From Nocardia colli (GTDB taxonomy: Bacteria > Actinomycetota > Actinomycetes > Mycobacteriales > Mycobacteriaceae): a DNA stretch of 64,000 nt. Below are positions 41,827-51,589 of this stretch, in pieces. The position numbers and the translations under genes are program-made. Location: the NCBI RefSeq assembly GCF_008704205.1, contig NZ_VXLC01000016.1:186001-250000 (forward strand). The letters are read 5' to 3'. How positions within the stretch are numbered: position 1 is the first letter of the stretch; every line of letters starts with the position of its first letter. Below the pieces are notes generated by a model. The model saw only the letters and a program-made list of their open reading frames with translations. It was not told where the DNA came from and searched no databases.

Positions 41827-41876
41827 CCGGCCGTGTTGCGTTCGGTCGCCCGGCTACCTTCGGTGGTGTCCGATGA
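41823..41876 (+). CDS. 17-codon bridging micro-ORF
   Basis: ATG at 41823 overlaps the methyltransferase stop (ATGA), and its own TGA at 41874-41876 overlaps the next ATG at 41873. The peptide would be MTGRVAFGRPATFGGVR. Its overlaps at both ends suggest it keeps ribosomes coupled; the peptide itself may have no function. Confidence 0.35.
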   Translation: MTGRVAFGRPATFGGVR

Positions 41877-44152
41877 GCTTGCACGAAACCATCGAGCGCA
41901 GCAGGACTTCCGCGGCACGGTGGTTCCACGTATCCGACGCCCGTGGCCCCGAGGTGGCCAGCCGGGTGGGCATCGCGCTCGGCTCGGCCATCCTGATCTG
42001 CTTCGTCACCGGCCTGCTGAGCCACTGGATCCAACACCCGCCGACCTGGTTCTGGTGGCCCGCCCACCCGGTATGGCTGTACCGCCTCACCCAAGGCCTG
42101 CACGTCATCTCGGGCGTATCCGCGATACCACTACTGCTGGTGAAGCTGTGGGCGGTCTACCCGAAACTGTTCCAGCGCCCCGTGATCGGCTCACCACTGC
42201 GCATGCTGGAGCGCGGATCGATCGCCCTCCTGGTCGGCGCGATCATCTTCGAACTGTCCACCGGCCTCCTGAACATCGCCCAGTACTACCCCTGGAAGTT
42301 CTTCTTCCCCGCCGCCCACTACGCAATGGCCTTCGTCGCAATAGGCGCACTGGCAGTCCACCTGGCAGTAAAACTCCCGATAATCCGAGACGCGTTAACC
42401 CGCCCACTCGACTCGGACCGGGCCGACGCCACCGCCACCATCAACGGCAACACCACTGCCACCACCGCCGCAGGCACCGCAAGGACCACCGTCGCCGCCA
42501 CGGCCGCCCCCGACGGCGACGAGACCGCCACTGCCACAACCAACCACGACGTCAACGCCAACGCTATCGCCCACACGGCCGCGGTCGGCAGTATGGCCGC
42601 CGCCGCTGGCGACGCGGGTGCCGCGGATGCCCCTGGTGATGTGGGTGCCGCTGACGGCACGGCCGCTGCAGGCAATACGGCCGCCCCTGGCGACACGGCC
42701 GCCGCAGGCGATACGGGCGCCCCTGGCGATACGGATGCCGCTGGCGGCACAGGCGCTGCTGGCGGCACGGGTGCCGCTGGCGACATGGGCGCTGCTGGCG
42801 ACGCGGCCGCTGCAGGCAATACGGCCGCTCCTGGCGATACGGATGCCGCTGCCGGCACAGGCGCTGCTGGCGACACGGGTGCCGCTGGCGACATGGGCGC
42901 TGCTGGCGGCGCGGGCGCTGCTGGCGATGCGGGCGCTGCTGGCGACGCGGCCGCTGCAGGCAATACGGCCGCCCCTGGCGATACGGATGCCGCTGGCGGC
43001 ACAGGCGCTGCTGGCGATACTGGTGCCGCTGGCGACACGGCCGCCTCTGGCGGCATGGGTGCTGCTGGCGATGCGGGTGCTGCTGGCGATGCGGGTGCTG
43101 CTGGCGGCGCGGGTGCTGCTGATGGCACGGCCGCTGCTGACGGTACGGCCGCCTCTGGCGATACGGGTGCCGCTGGCGATACTGGTGCCGCTGGCGACAC
43201 GGCCGCCTCTGGCGATACTGGTGCTGCTGGCGGCACGGCCGCGGCTGACGGCACGGGCGCTGCAGGCAATACGGCCGCCCGTGGTGACATGGCCGCCTTA
43301 GGCGATACGGGCGCGGCTGGCGACACGAGTGCGGCTGGCGACATGGGCGAGGCTGACGGCACGGCCGCTGCTGGCAATAAGGCCGCCCCTGGCGACATGG
43401 CTGCCTTAGGCGATACGGGTGCCTCTGGCGGCATGGCCGCGGTTGGCGACACAGCCGTCGCCTACGACGCGGCCGCAGCCACCGATGTGGTCGGTGCTCG
43501 TGTTTCGCGCGGTGCGCATCGCTACGTCGGTAATCGTGTCGATGGCGCTGGGCGGAGGCATGTTTCGCGGCGGACGGTGCTGACCGCGGCGTGGGTTTCG
43601 GCGGGTGTGACGGGGTTGGCGGTTGCTGGTCAGACTGTTCCGTTTCTGCGTTGGGCGGCGGTGCTTGCGCCGCGTAGTGGGGAAGGGCCGCAAGGGGTTC
43701 CGGTCAATCGGTCGGCCAAGGCGGCGGGTGTGGTCGAGTTGGCGCGGGCTGCGGATTATCGGCTGACCGTGGCGGTCGGGGATCGGCGGCGCAGCTTCAG
43801 CCGGGACGAACTGCTGGCTATGCCGCAGGTGCATGCTCGGCTGCCGATCGCTTGTGTCGAAGGGTGGAGTGCGTCTGCCGACTGGTCCGGCGTTCGGTTG
43901 CGGGATCTGCTTGCCGCCGTCGGGTCCTATCCCGGTGGCGACGTGCGCTTCCGTTCCTTGGAGACCAGTGGCATCTATGCCGGTTCGGTTCTGCCGCAAC
44001 GGCATGTCGTGGACCCGGACACGCTGGTGGCGCTCGCCTTGAACGGTGAAACGCTCGACGTCGACCACGGCTACCCGTGCCGGCTGATCGCGCCGAGCCG
44101 TCCCGGAGTACTGCAAACGAAATGGCTTTCGACGATCGAGGCACACGCATGA
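41873..44152 (+). CDS. cytochrome-b561-like / molybdopterin (sulfite oxidase family) fusion with hexapeptide-repeat linker
   Basis: 759 aa. Four membrane helices (about 30-180) carry His residues in GLLSHWI, QGLHVIS, PAAHYAM and AVHLAVK that could bind two b hemes. A Thr/Ala-rich stretch (about 185-245) leads into 47 hexapeptide units (246-530; listed separately). A fifth helix (about 570-592, TVLTAAWVSAGVTGLAVAG) anchors a C-terminal sulfite-oxidase-type Mo domain with ARLPIACVEGWSASADWSGVRLRDLL, where Cys 661 is the expected Mo ligand, and GYPCRLIAPSRPGVLQTKWL. Without the repeat the protein would be about 470 aa, the usual size. Substrate is unknown; electrons would cross the membrane through heme. 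Confidence 0.88.
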   Translation: MSLHETIERSRTSAARWFHVSDARGPEVASRVGIALGSAILICFVTGLLSHWIQHPPTWFWWPAHPVWLYRLTQGLHVISGVSAIPLLLVKLWAVYPKLFQRPVIGSPLRMLERGSIALLVGAIIFELSTGLLNIAQYYPWKFFFPAAHYAMAFVAIGALAVHLAVKLPIIRDALTRPLDSDRADATATINGNTTATTAAGTARTTVAATAAPDGDETATATTNHDVNANAIAHTAAVGSMAAAAGDAGAADAPGDVGAADGTAAAGNTAAPGDTAAAGDTGAPGDTDAAGGTGAAGGTGAAGDMGAAGDAAAAGNTAAPGDTDAAAGTGAAGDTGAAGDMGAAGGAGAAGDAGAAGDAAAAGNTAAPGDTDAAGGTGAAGDTGAAGDTAASGGMGAAGDAGAAGDAGAAGGAGAADGTAAADGTAASGDTGAAGDTGAAGDTAASGDTGAAGGTAAADGTGAAGNTAARGDMAALGDTGAAGDTSAAGDMGEADGTAAAGNKAAPGDMAALGDTGASGGMAAVGDTAVAYDAAAATDVVGARVSRGAHRYVGNRVDGAGRRHVSRRTVLTAAWVSAGVTGLAVAGQTVPFLRWAAVLAPRSGEGPQGVPVNRSAKAAGVVELARAADYRLTVAVGDRRRSFSRDELLAMPQVHARLPIACVEGWSASADWSGVRLRDLLAAVGSYPGGDVRFRSLETSGIYAGSVLPQRHVVDPDTLVALALNGETLDVDHGYPCRLIAPSRPGVLQTKWLSTIEAHA
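42608..43462 (+). repeat. 18-bp minisatellite encoding 47 hexapeptide units
   Basis: Units follow G-(D/G/N)-(T/M/A)-(G/A/D)-A-(A/P/S), for example GDTGAA, GNTAAP, GDMGAA and GGTGAA; one half unit (DAP) breaks phase near the start. 47 x 18 + 9 = 855 bases, all in frame. A higher-order block running GDAAAA-GNTAAP-GDTDAA-xGTGAA recurs, which points to block duplication. The 3' units are more diverged. All three frames stay open through it, so the long antisense and shifted frames here are artefacts. Confidence 0.93.
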
Positions 44153-44586
44153 ACGCGATCAGAATCCTGCTACTACTGGCCGGGCTGTGGCTCGGCTGGT
44201 ACGGCATCTCCTTGCTGCTCGACTTCCCGCGCGCCGACCTGTGGTCGGTCGCACTGTGGTTCGCCGCCGGAATCCTGTTGCACGACGGGGTATTCGCCCC
44301 GCTCTGTGCCGCCGTCGGCGTGACCGCTCGCCGCATTCTGCCCGGAACCTGGTGGGGACCGATGGCCTGCGGGGCGGTATGCACGGTGGTGCTGGTCGCG
44401 ATCGCCGCCCCCGTCATCGATCGCGGACACGCCATGCCGGACAACCCGACGGTCCTCGACCGGAACTACCCACTCGGTCTCGCCGTGGCGCTCATCCTGA
44501 TCTGGGCACTGGTAATCGCCGCCGCGGCAGTAAGACTCGCCGACCATCACCGATCCCGCGCCGAAACCCCGAGGAGCACACCATGA
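44149..44586 (+). CDS. small polytopic membrane protein of the oxidoreductase operon
   Basis: 145 aa from ATG at 44149, overlapping the oxidoreductase stop. About four hydrophobic helices are visible (IRILLLLAGLWLGWYGISLLL, VALWFAAGILLHDGV, WGPMACGAVCTVVLVAIAAP, LGLAVALILIWALVIAAAAV). One loop has HAMPDNPTVLDRNYPLGL. The family is not recognised. Its position between the heme/Mo protein and an FMN reductase-like protein suggests a subunit or anchor of that redox complex. Confidence 0.75.
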   Translation: MNAIRILLLLAGLWLGWYGISLLLDFPRADLWSVALWFAAGILLHDGVFAPLCAAVGVTARRILPGTWWGPMACGAVCTVVLVAIAAPVIDRGHAMPDNPTVLDRNYPLGLAVALILIWALVIAAAAVRLADHHRSRAETPRSTP

Positions 44587-45287
44587 CCACCTACGACGAC
44601 CTGCGCGCAGTGTTCATCAACTGCACGCTCAAACGTTCGCCGGAAGTCAGCAACACCCAGGGCCTCATCGATATCAGCGCCCGCATCATGGAAAAGAACG
44701 GCGTGCAGGTCTCCCACATTCGCGCGGTCGACCACGACATCGCCTTCGGCGTGTGGCCGGACATGACCGAACACGGCTGGCCCACCGACGAATGGCCCGC
44801 ACTGCAACGCCAGGTGATGGCCGCCGACATCCTGGTGATCGCCGGCCCGATCTGGCTGGGCGACAACAGTTCCGTCACCAAACAGGTCATCGAACGGCTC
44901 TACGCGAACTCCTCGATCCTCAACGACCGCGGCCAATACGCCTACTACGGCCGGGTCGGCGGCTGCCTGATCACCGGCAACGAGGACGGCGTCAAACACT
45001 GCGCCATGAACGTCCTCTACAGCCTCCAGCACCTCGGCTACACCATCCCGCCGCAGGCCGACGCGGGCTGGATCGGCGAGGTCGGCCCCGGCCCCTCCTA
45101 CCTCGACCCCGACTCCGGCGGCCCCGCCAACGACTTCACCAACCGCAACACCACCTTCATGACCTGGAACCTCCTGCACTTCGCCCGAATGCTCAAGGAC
45201 GCCAACGGCATCCCCGCCCACGGCAACCAACGCTCCGAATGGGACGCCGGCTGCCGCTTCGACTTCGAAAACCCCGAATACCGCTGA
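44583..45287 (+). CDS. flavodoxin-fold NAD(P)H:FMN oxidoreductase-like protein
   Basis: 234 aa from ATG at 44583, overlapping the previous stop. The FMN loop is INCTLKRSPEVSNTQGLID. Next come DILVIAGPIWLGDNSSVTKQVIERL, a flavin-edge loop, and GGCLITGNEDGVKHCAMNVLYSLQHLGY. The C terminus TFMTWNLLHFARML is typical of this group. It likely shuttles electrons from NAD(P)H. It ends the cluster and is followed by a nested hairpin. Confidence 0.9.
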   Translation: MTTYDDLRAVFINCTLKRSPEVSNTQGLIDISARIMEKNGVQVSHIRAVDHDIAFGVWPDMTEHGWPTDEWPALQRQVMAADILVIAGPIWLGDNSSVTKQVIERLYANSSILNDRGQYAYYGRVGGCLITGNEDGVKHCAMNVLYSLQHLGYTIPPQADAGWIGEVGPGPSYLDPDSGGPANDFTNRNTTFMTWNLLHFARMLKDANGIPAHGNQRSEWDAGCRFDFENPEYR

Positions 45288-45295
45288 CCCCCTTA

Positions 45296-45353
45296 CCGAA
45301 CGGGACATGGCGGCGGAGAAGTGCGAGTGGTCGCACGGTCATGTCCCGTTCGG
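45296..45353. terminator. nested stem-loop after the redox-glycan operon
   Basis: CCGAACGGGACATG (45296-45309) pairs perfectly with CATGTCCCGTTCGG (45340-45353). Inside the 30-base loop a second perfect hairpin occurs: GTGCGA (45321-45326) and TCGCAC (45331-45336). It starts 8 bases after the last stop, so it can serve as terminator; the nested form is unusual. Confidence 0.7.
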
Positions 45354-45356
45354 GCG

Positions 45357-45557
45357 GTGTTCATCCTGCCGGTCTTGATGCTGGTGCAATTCGTCCGGTC
45401 GATCGACCTGAGTGACGTGGAATCGGCTGGGCCGCGGCGGTGGGAGCCGGTCGTGCCGCAGAGCAGGCGTACGGCGGGGAGCCGGGAACGTCGTGCTGCC
45501 CGCGTCGATGCCGAACGCGCCGCGCTGCGGTCGAAGAACGCGGCGGACGAGGACTGA
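45357..45557 (+). CDS. possible small membrane protein
   Basis: 66 aa if started at GTG 45357. An N-terminal hydrophobic stretch (FILPVLMLVQFV) is followed by a charged tail (SRRTAGSRERRAARVDAERAALRSKNAADED) that looks protein-like. No strong ribosome site is visible, and the frame begins inside or just after the nested hairpin. Elsewhere 45288-45643 holds no recognised gene. Confidence 0.35.
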   Translation: MFILPVLMLVQFVRSIDLSDVESAGPRRWEPVVPQSRRTAGSRERRAARVDAERAALRSKNAADED

Positions 45558-45643
45558 ATACGCGCCGGGCGTCCGGTCCGGTGAGCGGACCCGGTGGCGG
45601 CCGACCTTGGTGTAGCCCTCCGTCGCGGTCGTACGATCGAGAC

Positions 45644-46048
45644 GTGGCTATCGCTCAGTTGAGTCTGATCACTTTGAACTGTGCCGACAAGGAGGAGCTG
45701 GCGGTGTTCTGGGCCGCGTTGCTCGGAGGGGAGATCGTTTATCGTGCAGATGATTTGGCCGTAGTGCAGACCGAACGGGGGTCGCTGTGCGCGCTGAAGG
45801 TACCCGACTATCGGCCGCCGACCTGGCCTGGCGGCGACACCCCGAACAACATCCATTTCGAACTCAAGGTCGACAACATCGAGGACGCGCAGAAGGCGGC
45901 CGTGGAGCTGGGCGCCCGCGTCGCCGAGGTCCAACCGGATCCGAACACCTGGCGGGTGCTCCTCGACCCCGCCGGCCACCCGTTCTGCCTGGTCCCGCAC
46001 GCCCCGTTGCTCCCACTGGGCCCCCGCCCCGAGAAGGACGACGCCTGA
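45644..46048 (+). CDS. VOC (glyoxalase/bleomycin resistance) family protein
   Basis: 134 aa from GTG at 45644. It begins AIAQLSLITLNCADKEELAVFWAALLGG, continues NIHFELKVDNIEDAQKAAVELGARVAE and ends WRVLLDPAGHPFCLVPH. This is the paired beta-alpha-beta-beta-beta VOC layout with the DPxGHPFC(L) end motif of actinomycete members. Substrate is unknown. It ends before a strong terminator shared with kdpC. Confidence 0.9.
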   Translation: MAIAQLSLITLNCADKEELAVFWAALLGGEIVYRADDLAVVQTERGSLCALKVPDYRPPTWPGGDTPNNIHFELKVDNIEDAQKAAVELGARVAEVQPDPNTWRVLLDPAGHPFCLVPHAPLLPLGPRPEKDDA

Positions 46049-46107
46049 ATTACTGTTCAGCGGCGCATCACGGCCGGTCGACCGAGTTCTCGGAGCTTCG
46101 AAACCAG

Positions 46108-46140
46108 CGAGGGCCGGTGACGTGACGTCACCGGCCCTCG
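46108..46140. terminator. bidirectional terminator between the VOC gene and kdpC
   Basis: CGAGGGCCGGTGACGT (46108-46123) and its perfect complement (46125-46140) flank a single G: a 16-bp stem with almost no loop, which would open a few pairs at the tip. It lies 60 bases after the VOC stop and 16 after the kdpC stop. Confidence 0.85.
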
Positions 46141-46155
46141 TCGGACTTGCTCAGC

Positions 46156-47046
46156 TCACCCGCGGAGCGGGTACTTCTGGTCGAGATCGAGGTTCAGCTG
46201 GACTACGTTGACCCGCGGTTCGCCGAGGAAACCGAGGTCGCGACCGCTGGTGTGCGCGTCCACGAGTGCCCGCACCTGATCCGCAGAGATGTTGCGGGCC
46301 ATGGCAACTCGCGCGATCTGGAGGTCCGCGTACCTGGGCGAGATGTGCGGGTCCAACCCGCTACCACTCGCGGTGACTGCATCGGTAGGCACCGGGGTGT
46401 CGACGGAGGCATCACCGAAGATCGGGACGATCCGTCCGGCCGAGTAGTCCTCGCCGGGCTTGGCGCACTCGACCTGAACACCCTTGTAGGTGGACAGGAA
46501 CGGCGTCGCCGGGCACGCCTCGTTGACGCTCACCACCTGGGTGGGATGCGAGACCTCACCGGTGGCGTCGCGCGGCCCGATCACCGAGAGCACCGCGCCG
46601 ACACCATCTTTGGTGCAGAACGGGCGGGCGCCGTCGACCCCCTCACGGTCGCCGACCTCCTTGCTGCGCCCGCACACGGTGGACAGCAGGCTCAGCTTCA
46701 CCTTGGCCGGATCGGCATCGAGCGTATCCACGATGCTTTCCGGGCCGAGGTTGCTGGCCGCGGTGGCCATCGGGTCGTAGCCGGAGCTGCCCGCCGCGGA
46801 CGGCCTGCTCTGGAAGTACTGCACCAGCGCCTTGCCGTCCGGATCGGTGAAGGACTGCCCGATCAGCCTGGAGCCCACCGTCTTTCCGTCGACCGTGATC
46901 AACGAGCCGTCCGCCTTGTCGTGCAGGCCGGGTATCTGAGCGACCGCGAAAACCGCCAGGGGATAGACGATTCCGGTGATCACGGTGAGCACGAGCAGCG
47001 CCCGCAACGCGGCGAAGTGCTGCCGGATCCAAGTTGAAAACTGCAT
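46156..47046 (-). CDS. kdpC: potassium-transporting ATPase subunit KdpC, with insertion
   Basis: 296 aa; KdpC is usually near 190-200. The N-terminal helix (LRALLVLTVITGIVYPLAVFAVAQ), GSRLIGQSF, YFQSRPSAAG and the C-terminal VTASGSGLDPHISP, GRDLGFLGEPRVNVVQLNLDLD are canonical. About 110 residues (104-215) are extra, with Cys at about 125, 144, 178 and 194 that could form disulfides outside the membrane. KdpC sits with KdpA/B as a chaperone for ATP use. Similar long forms are, as far as I recall, found in related actinomycetes. Confidence 0.95.
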   Translation of the reverse strand: MQFSTWIRQHFAALRALLVLTVITGIVYPLAVFAVAQIPGLHDKADGSLITVDGKTVGSRLIGQSFTDPDGKALVQYFQSRPSAAGSSGYDPMATAASNLGPESIVDTLDADPAKVKLSLLSTVCGRSKEVGDREGVDGARPFCTKDGVGAVLSVIGPRDATGEVSHPTQVVSVNEACPATPFLSTYKGVQVECAKPGEDYSAGRIVPIFGDASVDTPVPTDAVTASGSGLDPHISPRYADLQIARVAMARNISADQVRALVDAHTSGRDLGFLGEPRVNVVQLNLDLDQKYPLRG

Positions 47047-47047
47047 G

Positions 47048-49216
<2,169 letters not shown>

Positions 49217-49217
49217 T

Positions 49218-50888
49218 TCAGTGGATTCCTTCAGCGAGCGGCCCGAGCGCGAGTGCGGGCAGGAAGGTGAGCGCGACCAGGATCACGGTGGTGCCGACGA
49301 CCATGCCGATGAACTGCGGCCGGTGCGTCGGCAGTGTGCCGATCGACTCGGGGGTGTTGCCCTGCTTGGCCAGCGAACCGGCGAGCGCGAGCACGAAGAT
49401 GATCGGCAGGAACCGGCCGAAGACCATCGCGAGGCCGAGCGCGGTGTTATACCACTCGGTGTTGCCGGACAGGCCGGCGAACGCGGAGCCGTTGTTGTTC
49501 GCCGCGGAAGTGAAGGCGTACAACACTTCCGAGAGCCCGTGCGGTCCCGTGTTGGCCATCGAGGCGCGCTGCCCGGGCATGGCCATCGCGATCGCGGTGC
49601 CGATCAACACGATCAGCGGGCTGACCAGGAAATAGGAAGCGGCGAGCTTGATTTCGCGCGGCGTGATCTTCTTGCCGAGGTATTCCGGTGTGCGCCCGAC
49701 CATCAGGCCCGCGACGAACACGGTGATCACCGCGAGGATGAGCATGCCGTAGAGCCCGGAACCCGTTCCGCCCGGCGCCACTTCGCCGAGCTGCATGTTG
49801 AACATCGTCATCATGCCGCCGAGGCTGGTGTAGGAGTCGTGGAACGAGTTGACCGCGCCGGTGGAGGTCAGCGTGGTCGCGCCGGAGAAGGTCGCGGAAT
49901 CGGCTACGCCGAAACGGGTTTCGACGCCCTCCATGGACGCGCCGATCGCGGTCGGCACGGTGCCGTGATGCGCGAGCTGGAAGACATTGCTCAGCGTCAC
50001 ACTGATCAGCGCGATCGTGCCCATCACCGCGGCGATGGCCACGCCCTGCTTCTTGCTGCCGACCATCCGGCCGAAGGTGCGCGGCAGGGAGAAGCTGACG
50101 ATCAGGATCAGGAAGATCTCGATCCAGTTGGTCCAGGTGGTGGGGTTCTCGAACGGGTGCGAGGAGTTGGCGTTGTAGAAGCCGCCGCCGTTGGTGCCGA
50201 GCTCCTTGATCACCTCCTGGCTGGCCACCGGGCCGCCGGTGATGGTCTGCTCGGTGCCGTTCAGCGTCTGCGCGACCTGGTCGTGCAGGTGGAAGTTCTG
50301 GATCACGCCGCCCGCGACCAGCACGATCGCGAACACGAACGCGATCGGCAGCAGGATGCGGAGGGTGCCGCGCACCAGGTCGACCCAGAAGTTGCCGAGA
50401 TCGCCGGTGTGCCTGCGGGCGAACCCGCGCACCAGCGCGACCGCGACGGCCATGCCGACGGCGGCGGAGACGAAGTTCTGCACCGCGAGCCCGGCCATCT
50501 GCACCAGGTGGCCCTGGGTCGACTCACCGGAGTAGTTCTGCCAGTTCGTGTTCGTCACGAAGCTGACCGCGGTGTCCCAGGCCAGCGCCGGGGTCATCTC
50601 GGTGCCGGGATCGTTCAGGTGCAGCGGCAGCTTGCCCTGGAGCAGCTGCAGGAAGAAGAGGAACAGAATGCTGACCGCCGAGAACGCCAGCACACTGCGG
50701 GCATACACGCCCCAGGTCTGTTCCACTTCCGGCTGAACGCCGATGGCCTTGTACAGAACGCGCTCCGCGCGCGAATGCTTGGTGTTGTTGTAAACCCGGT
50801 ACATGTAGTCGCCGAGCGGCACATGCACCAGGGCGAGCGCGATGATCAGGGACGCGATGAACGCGATCCCCGCCGTAGTCGTGTTCAC
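49218..50888 (-). CDS. kdpA: potassium-transporting ATPase subunit KdpA
   Basis: 556 aa from GTG at 50888, with about ten membrane helices. Selectivity-filter-type segments are visible: VSFVTNTNWQNYSGEST, LGTNGGGFYNANSSHPFENP, YAFTSAANNNGSAFAGL and the ATTLTSTGAVNSFHDS region. KdpA forms the high-affinity K+ channel of the pump. It begins directly after the kdpF stop. Confidence 0.97.
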   Translation of the reverse strand: MNTTTAGIAFIASLIIALALVHVPLGDYMYRVYNNTKHSRAERVLYKAIGVQPEVEQTWGVYARSVLAFSAVSILFLFFLQLLQGKLPLHLNDPGTEMTPALAWDTAVSFVTNTNWQNYSGESTQGHLVQMAGLAVQNFVSAAVGMAVAVALVRGFARRHTGDLGNFWVDLVRGTLRILLPIAFVFAIVLVAGGVIQNFHLHDQVAQTLNGTEQTITGGPVASQEVIKELGTNGGGFYNANSSHPFENPTTWTNWIEIFLILIVSFSLPRTFGRMVGSKKQGVAIAAVMGTIALISVTLSNVFQLAHHGTVPTAIGASMEGVETRFGVADSATFSGATTLTSTGAVNSFHDSYTSLGGMMTMFNMQLGEVAPGGTGSGLYGMLILAVITVFVAGLMVGRTPEYLGKKITPREIKLAASYFLVSPLIVLIGTAIAMAMPGQRASMANTGPHGLSEVLYAFTSAANNNGSAFAGLSGNTEWYNTALGLAMVFGRFLPIIFVLALAGSLAKQGNTPESIGTLPTHRPQFIGMVVGTTVILVALTFLPALALGPLAEGIH

Positions 50889-50975
50889 CTAGAACCTCTC
50901 GGGGAAAAGCAGCGCCGCGACCATGTACACCGCGACGGAGATGGCGAGAACCAAACCGATCAGGTTCGCGATCAC
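50889..50975 (-). CDS. kdpF: KdpF, small potassium-pump subunit
   Basis: 28 aa from GTG at 50975: a single helix (LIGLVLAISVAVYMVAALLF) ending PERF, the KdpF signature. KdpF stabilises the KdpABC complex. It overlaps the preceding micro-ORF (GTGA) and abuts kdpA. Confidence 0.93.
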   Translation of the reverse strand: MIANLIGLVLAISVAVYMVAALLFPERF

Positions 50976-51055
50976 AGCTTCTCCACCCCTCGCTGGATCA
51001 GCCCCAGCAGGGCGAAGATCGCCACGGTGAGCACCGTGAACACCACGACAGACAT
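50972..51055 (-). CDS. 27-aa membrane microprotein heading the kdp operon
   Basis: ATG at 51055 is 8 bases after GGAGG, the strongest ribosome site of the operon. The peptide is one helix (MSVVVFTVLTVAIFALLGLI) plus a basic-acidic tail QRGVEKL. Its TGA overlaps the kdpF GTG. It may be an additional pump subunit, or a leader that couples translation to kdpF. It has no family name that I know. Confidence 0.75.
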   Translation of the reverse strand: MSVVVFTVLTVAIFALLGLIQRGVEKL

Positions 51056-51355
51056 GATTAACCAACCTCCATCAAGCGCTCGTGTTGTGGAGCGCGCCTT
51101 GGCGAGTCAAGTCTTCTCTCAGGCGCTAGCCGAGGTTGTTTACGACTCCTTTGCGCGGCGAATGGTTGCCTTTGCGTTTCGTTTACACCCCGGCTTCGGA
51201 TAGCTGAAAGGATGCCGTCAAAGAGTGCGGCGGAACCGTCAACACACCGTAAAGATCGGCGCGATCTTCATATGCAGGGGTAGTAGTGGAGGGCCGGCCA
51301 GGCGGACCACCTCCAGCGCAACCGGTTGTTCGTATCGGTTGGAGAGAGGATCGAA
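51056..51355. promoter_or_regulatory. divergent kdp promoter region
   Basis: This 300-base gap separates kdpFABC from kdpDE and is lower in GC than its flanks. It should hold KdpE sites. No clear repeat pair was found by eye. Near 51268-51280 a short inverted motif GATCGGCGCGATC can be seen close to the right-hand gene. Confidence 0.5.
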
Positions 51356-51517
51356 ATGTCGGCTGTCGCCGTTGCCGTCATCGTCGGATTCGTATGTTGC
51401 GCGCTGGTCATCCGCGCGCTGGGGGCGAGAGGCGAGGACCGGCGCGTGCAGAGCGTTGTCGAGGACGACCGGGTGCCTGCTTGGCGCACCGCCGATCGGG
51501 CGTCGTTCGATGCCTGA
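51356..51517 (+). CDS. small single-helix membrane protein upstream of kdpD
   Basis: 53 aa from ATG at 51356 behind GGAGAGAGGA. A helix (SAVAVAVIVGFVCCALVIRAL) with two adjacent Cys is followed by a charged tail ending RTADRASFDA. It ends 72 bases before kdpD on the same strand. Similar small genes beside kdp are common in actinomycetes but unstudied as far as I know; a link to KdpD sensing is only a guess. Confidence 0.65.
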   Translation: MSAVAVAVIVGFVCCALVIRALGARGEDRRVQSVVEDDRVPAWRTADRASFDA

Positions 51518-51589
51518 GGATCGGGCGCACCGCGCCGATACGTCCGCGGGGTACTCGGATCAGGGCTCGCGACGCGCAATGATGAACGA

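Noticed and set aside
42319..43452. Long minus-strand frame full of SPxAA repeats, and a plus-strand frame 42618-43301 rich in Met/Leu/Pro
   Set aside because: Both are other-frame readings of the 18-bp repeat, which has no stops in several frames. Only the frame continuous with the membrane and Mo domains makes a recognisable protein.
42608..43462. Repeats considered as a CRISPR array
   Set aside because: Units are 18 bp with no unique spacers, are in frame with a protein and have no cas genes nearby.
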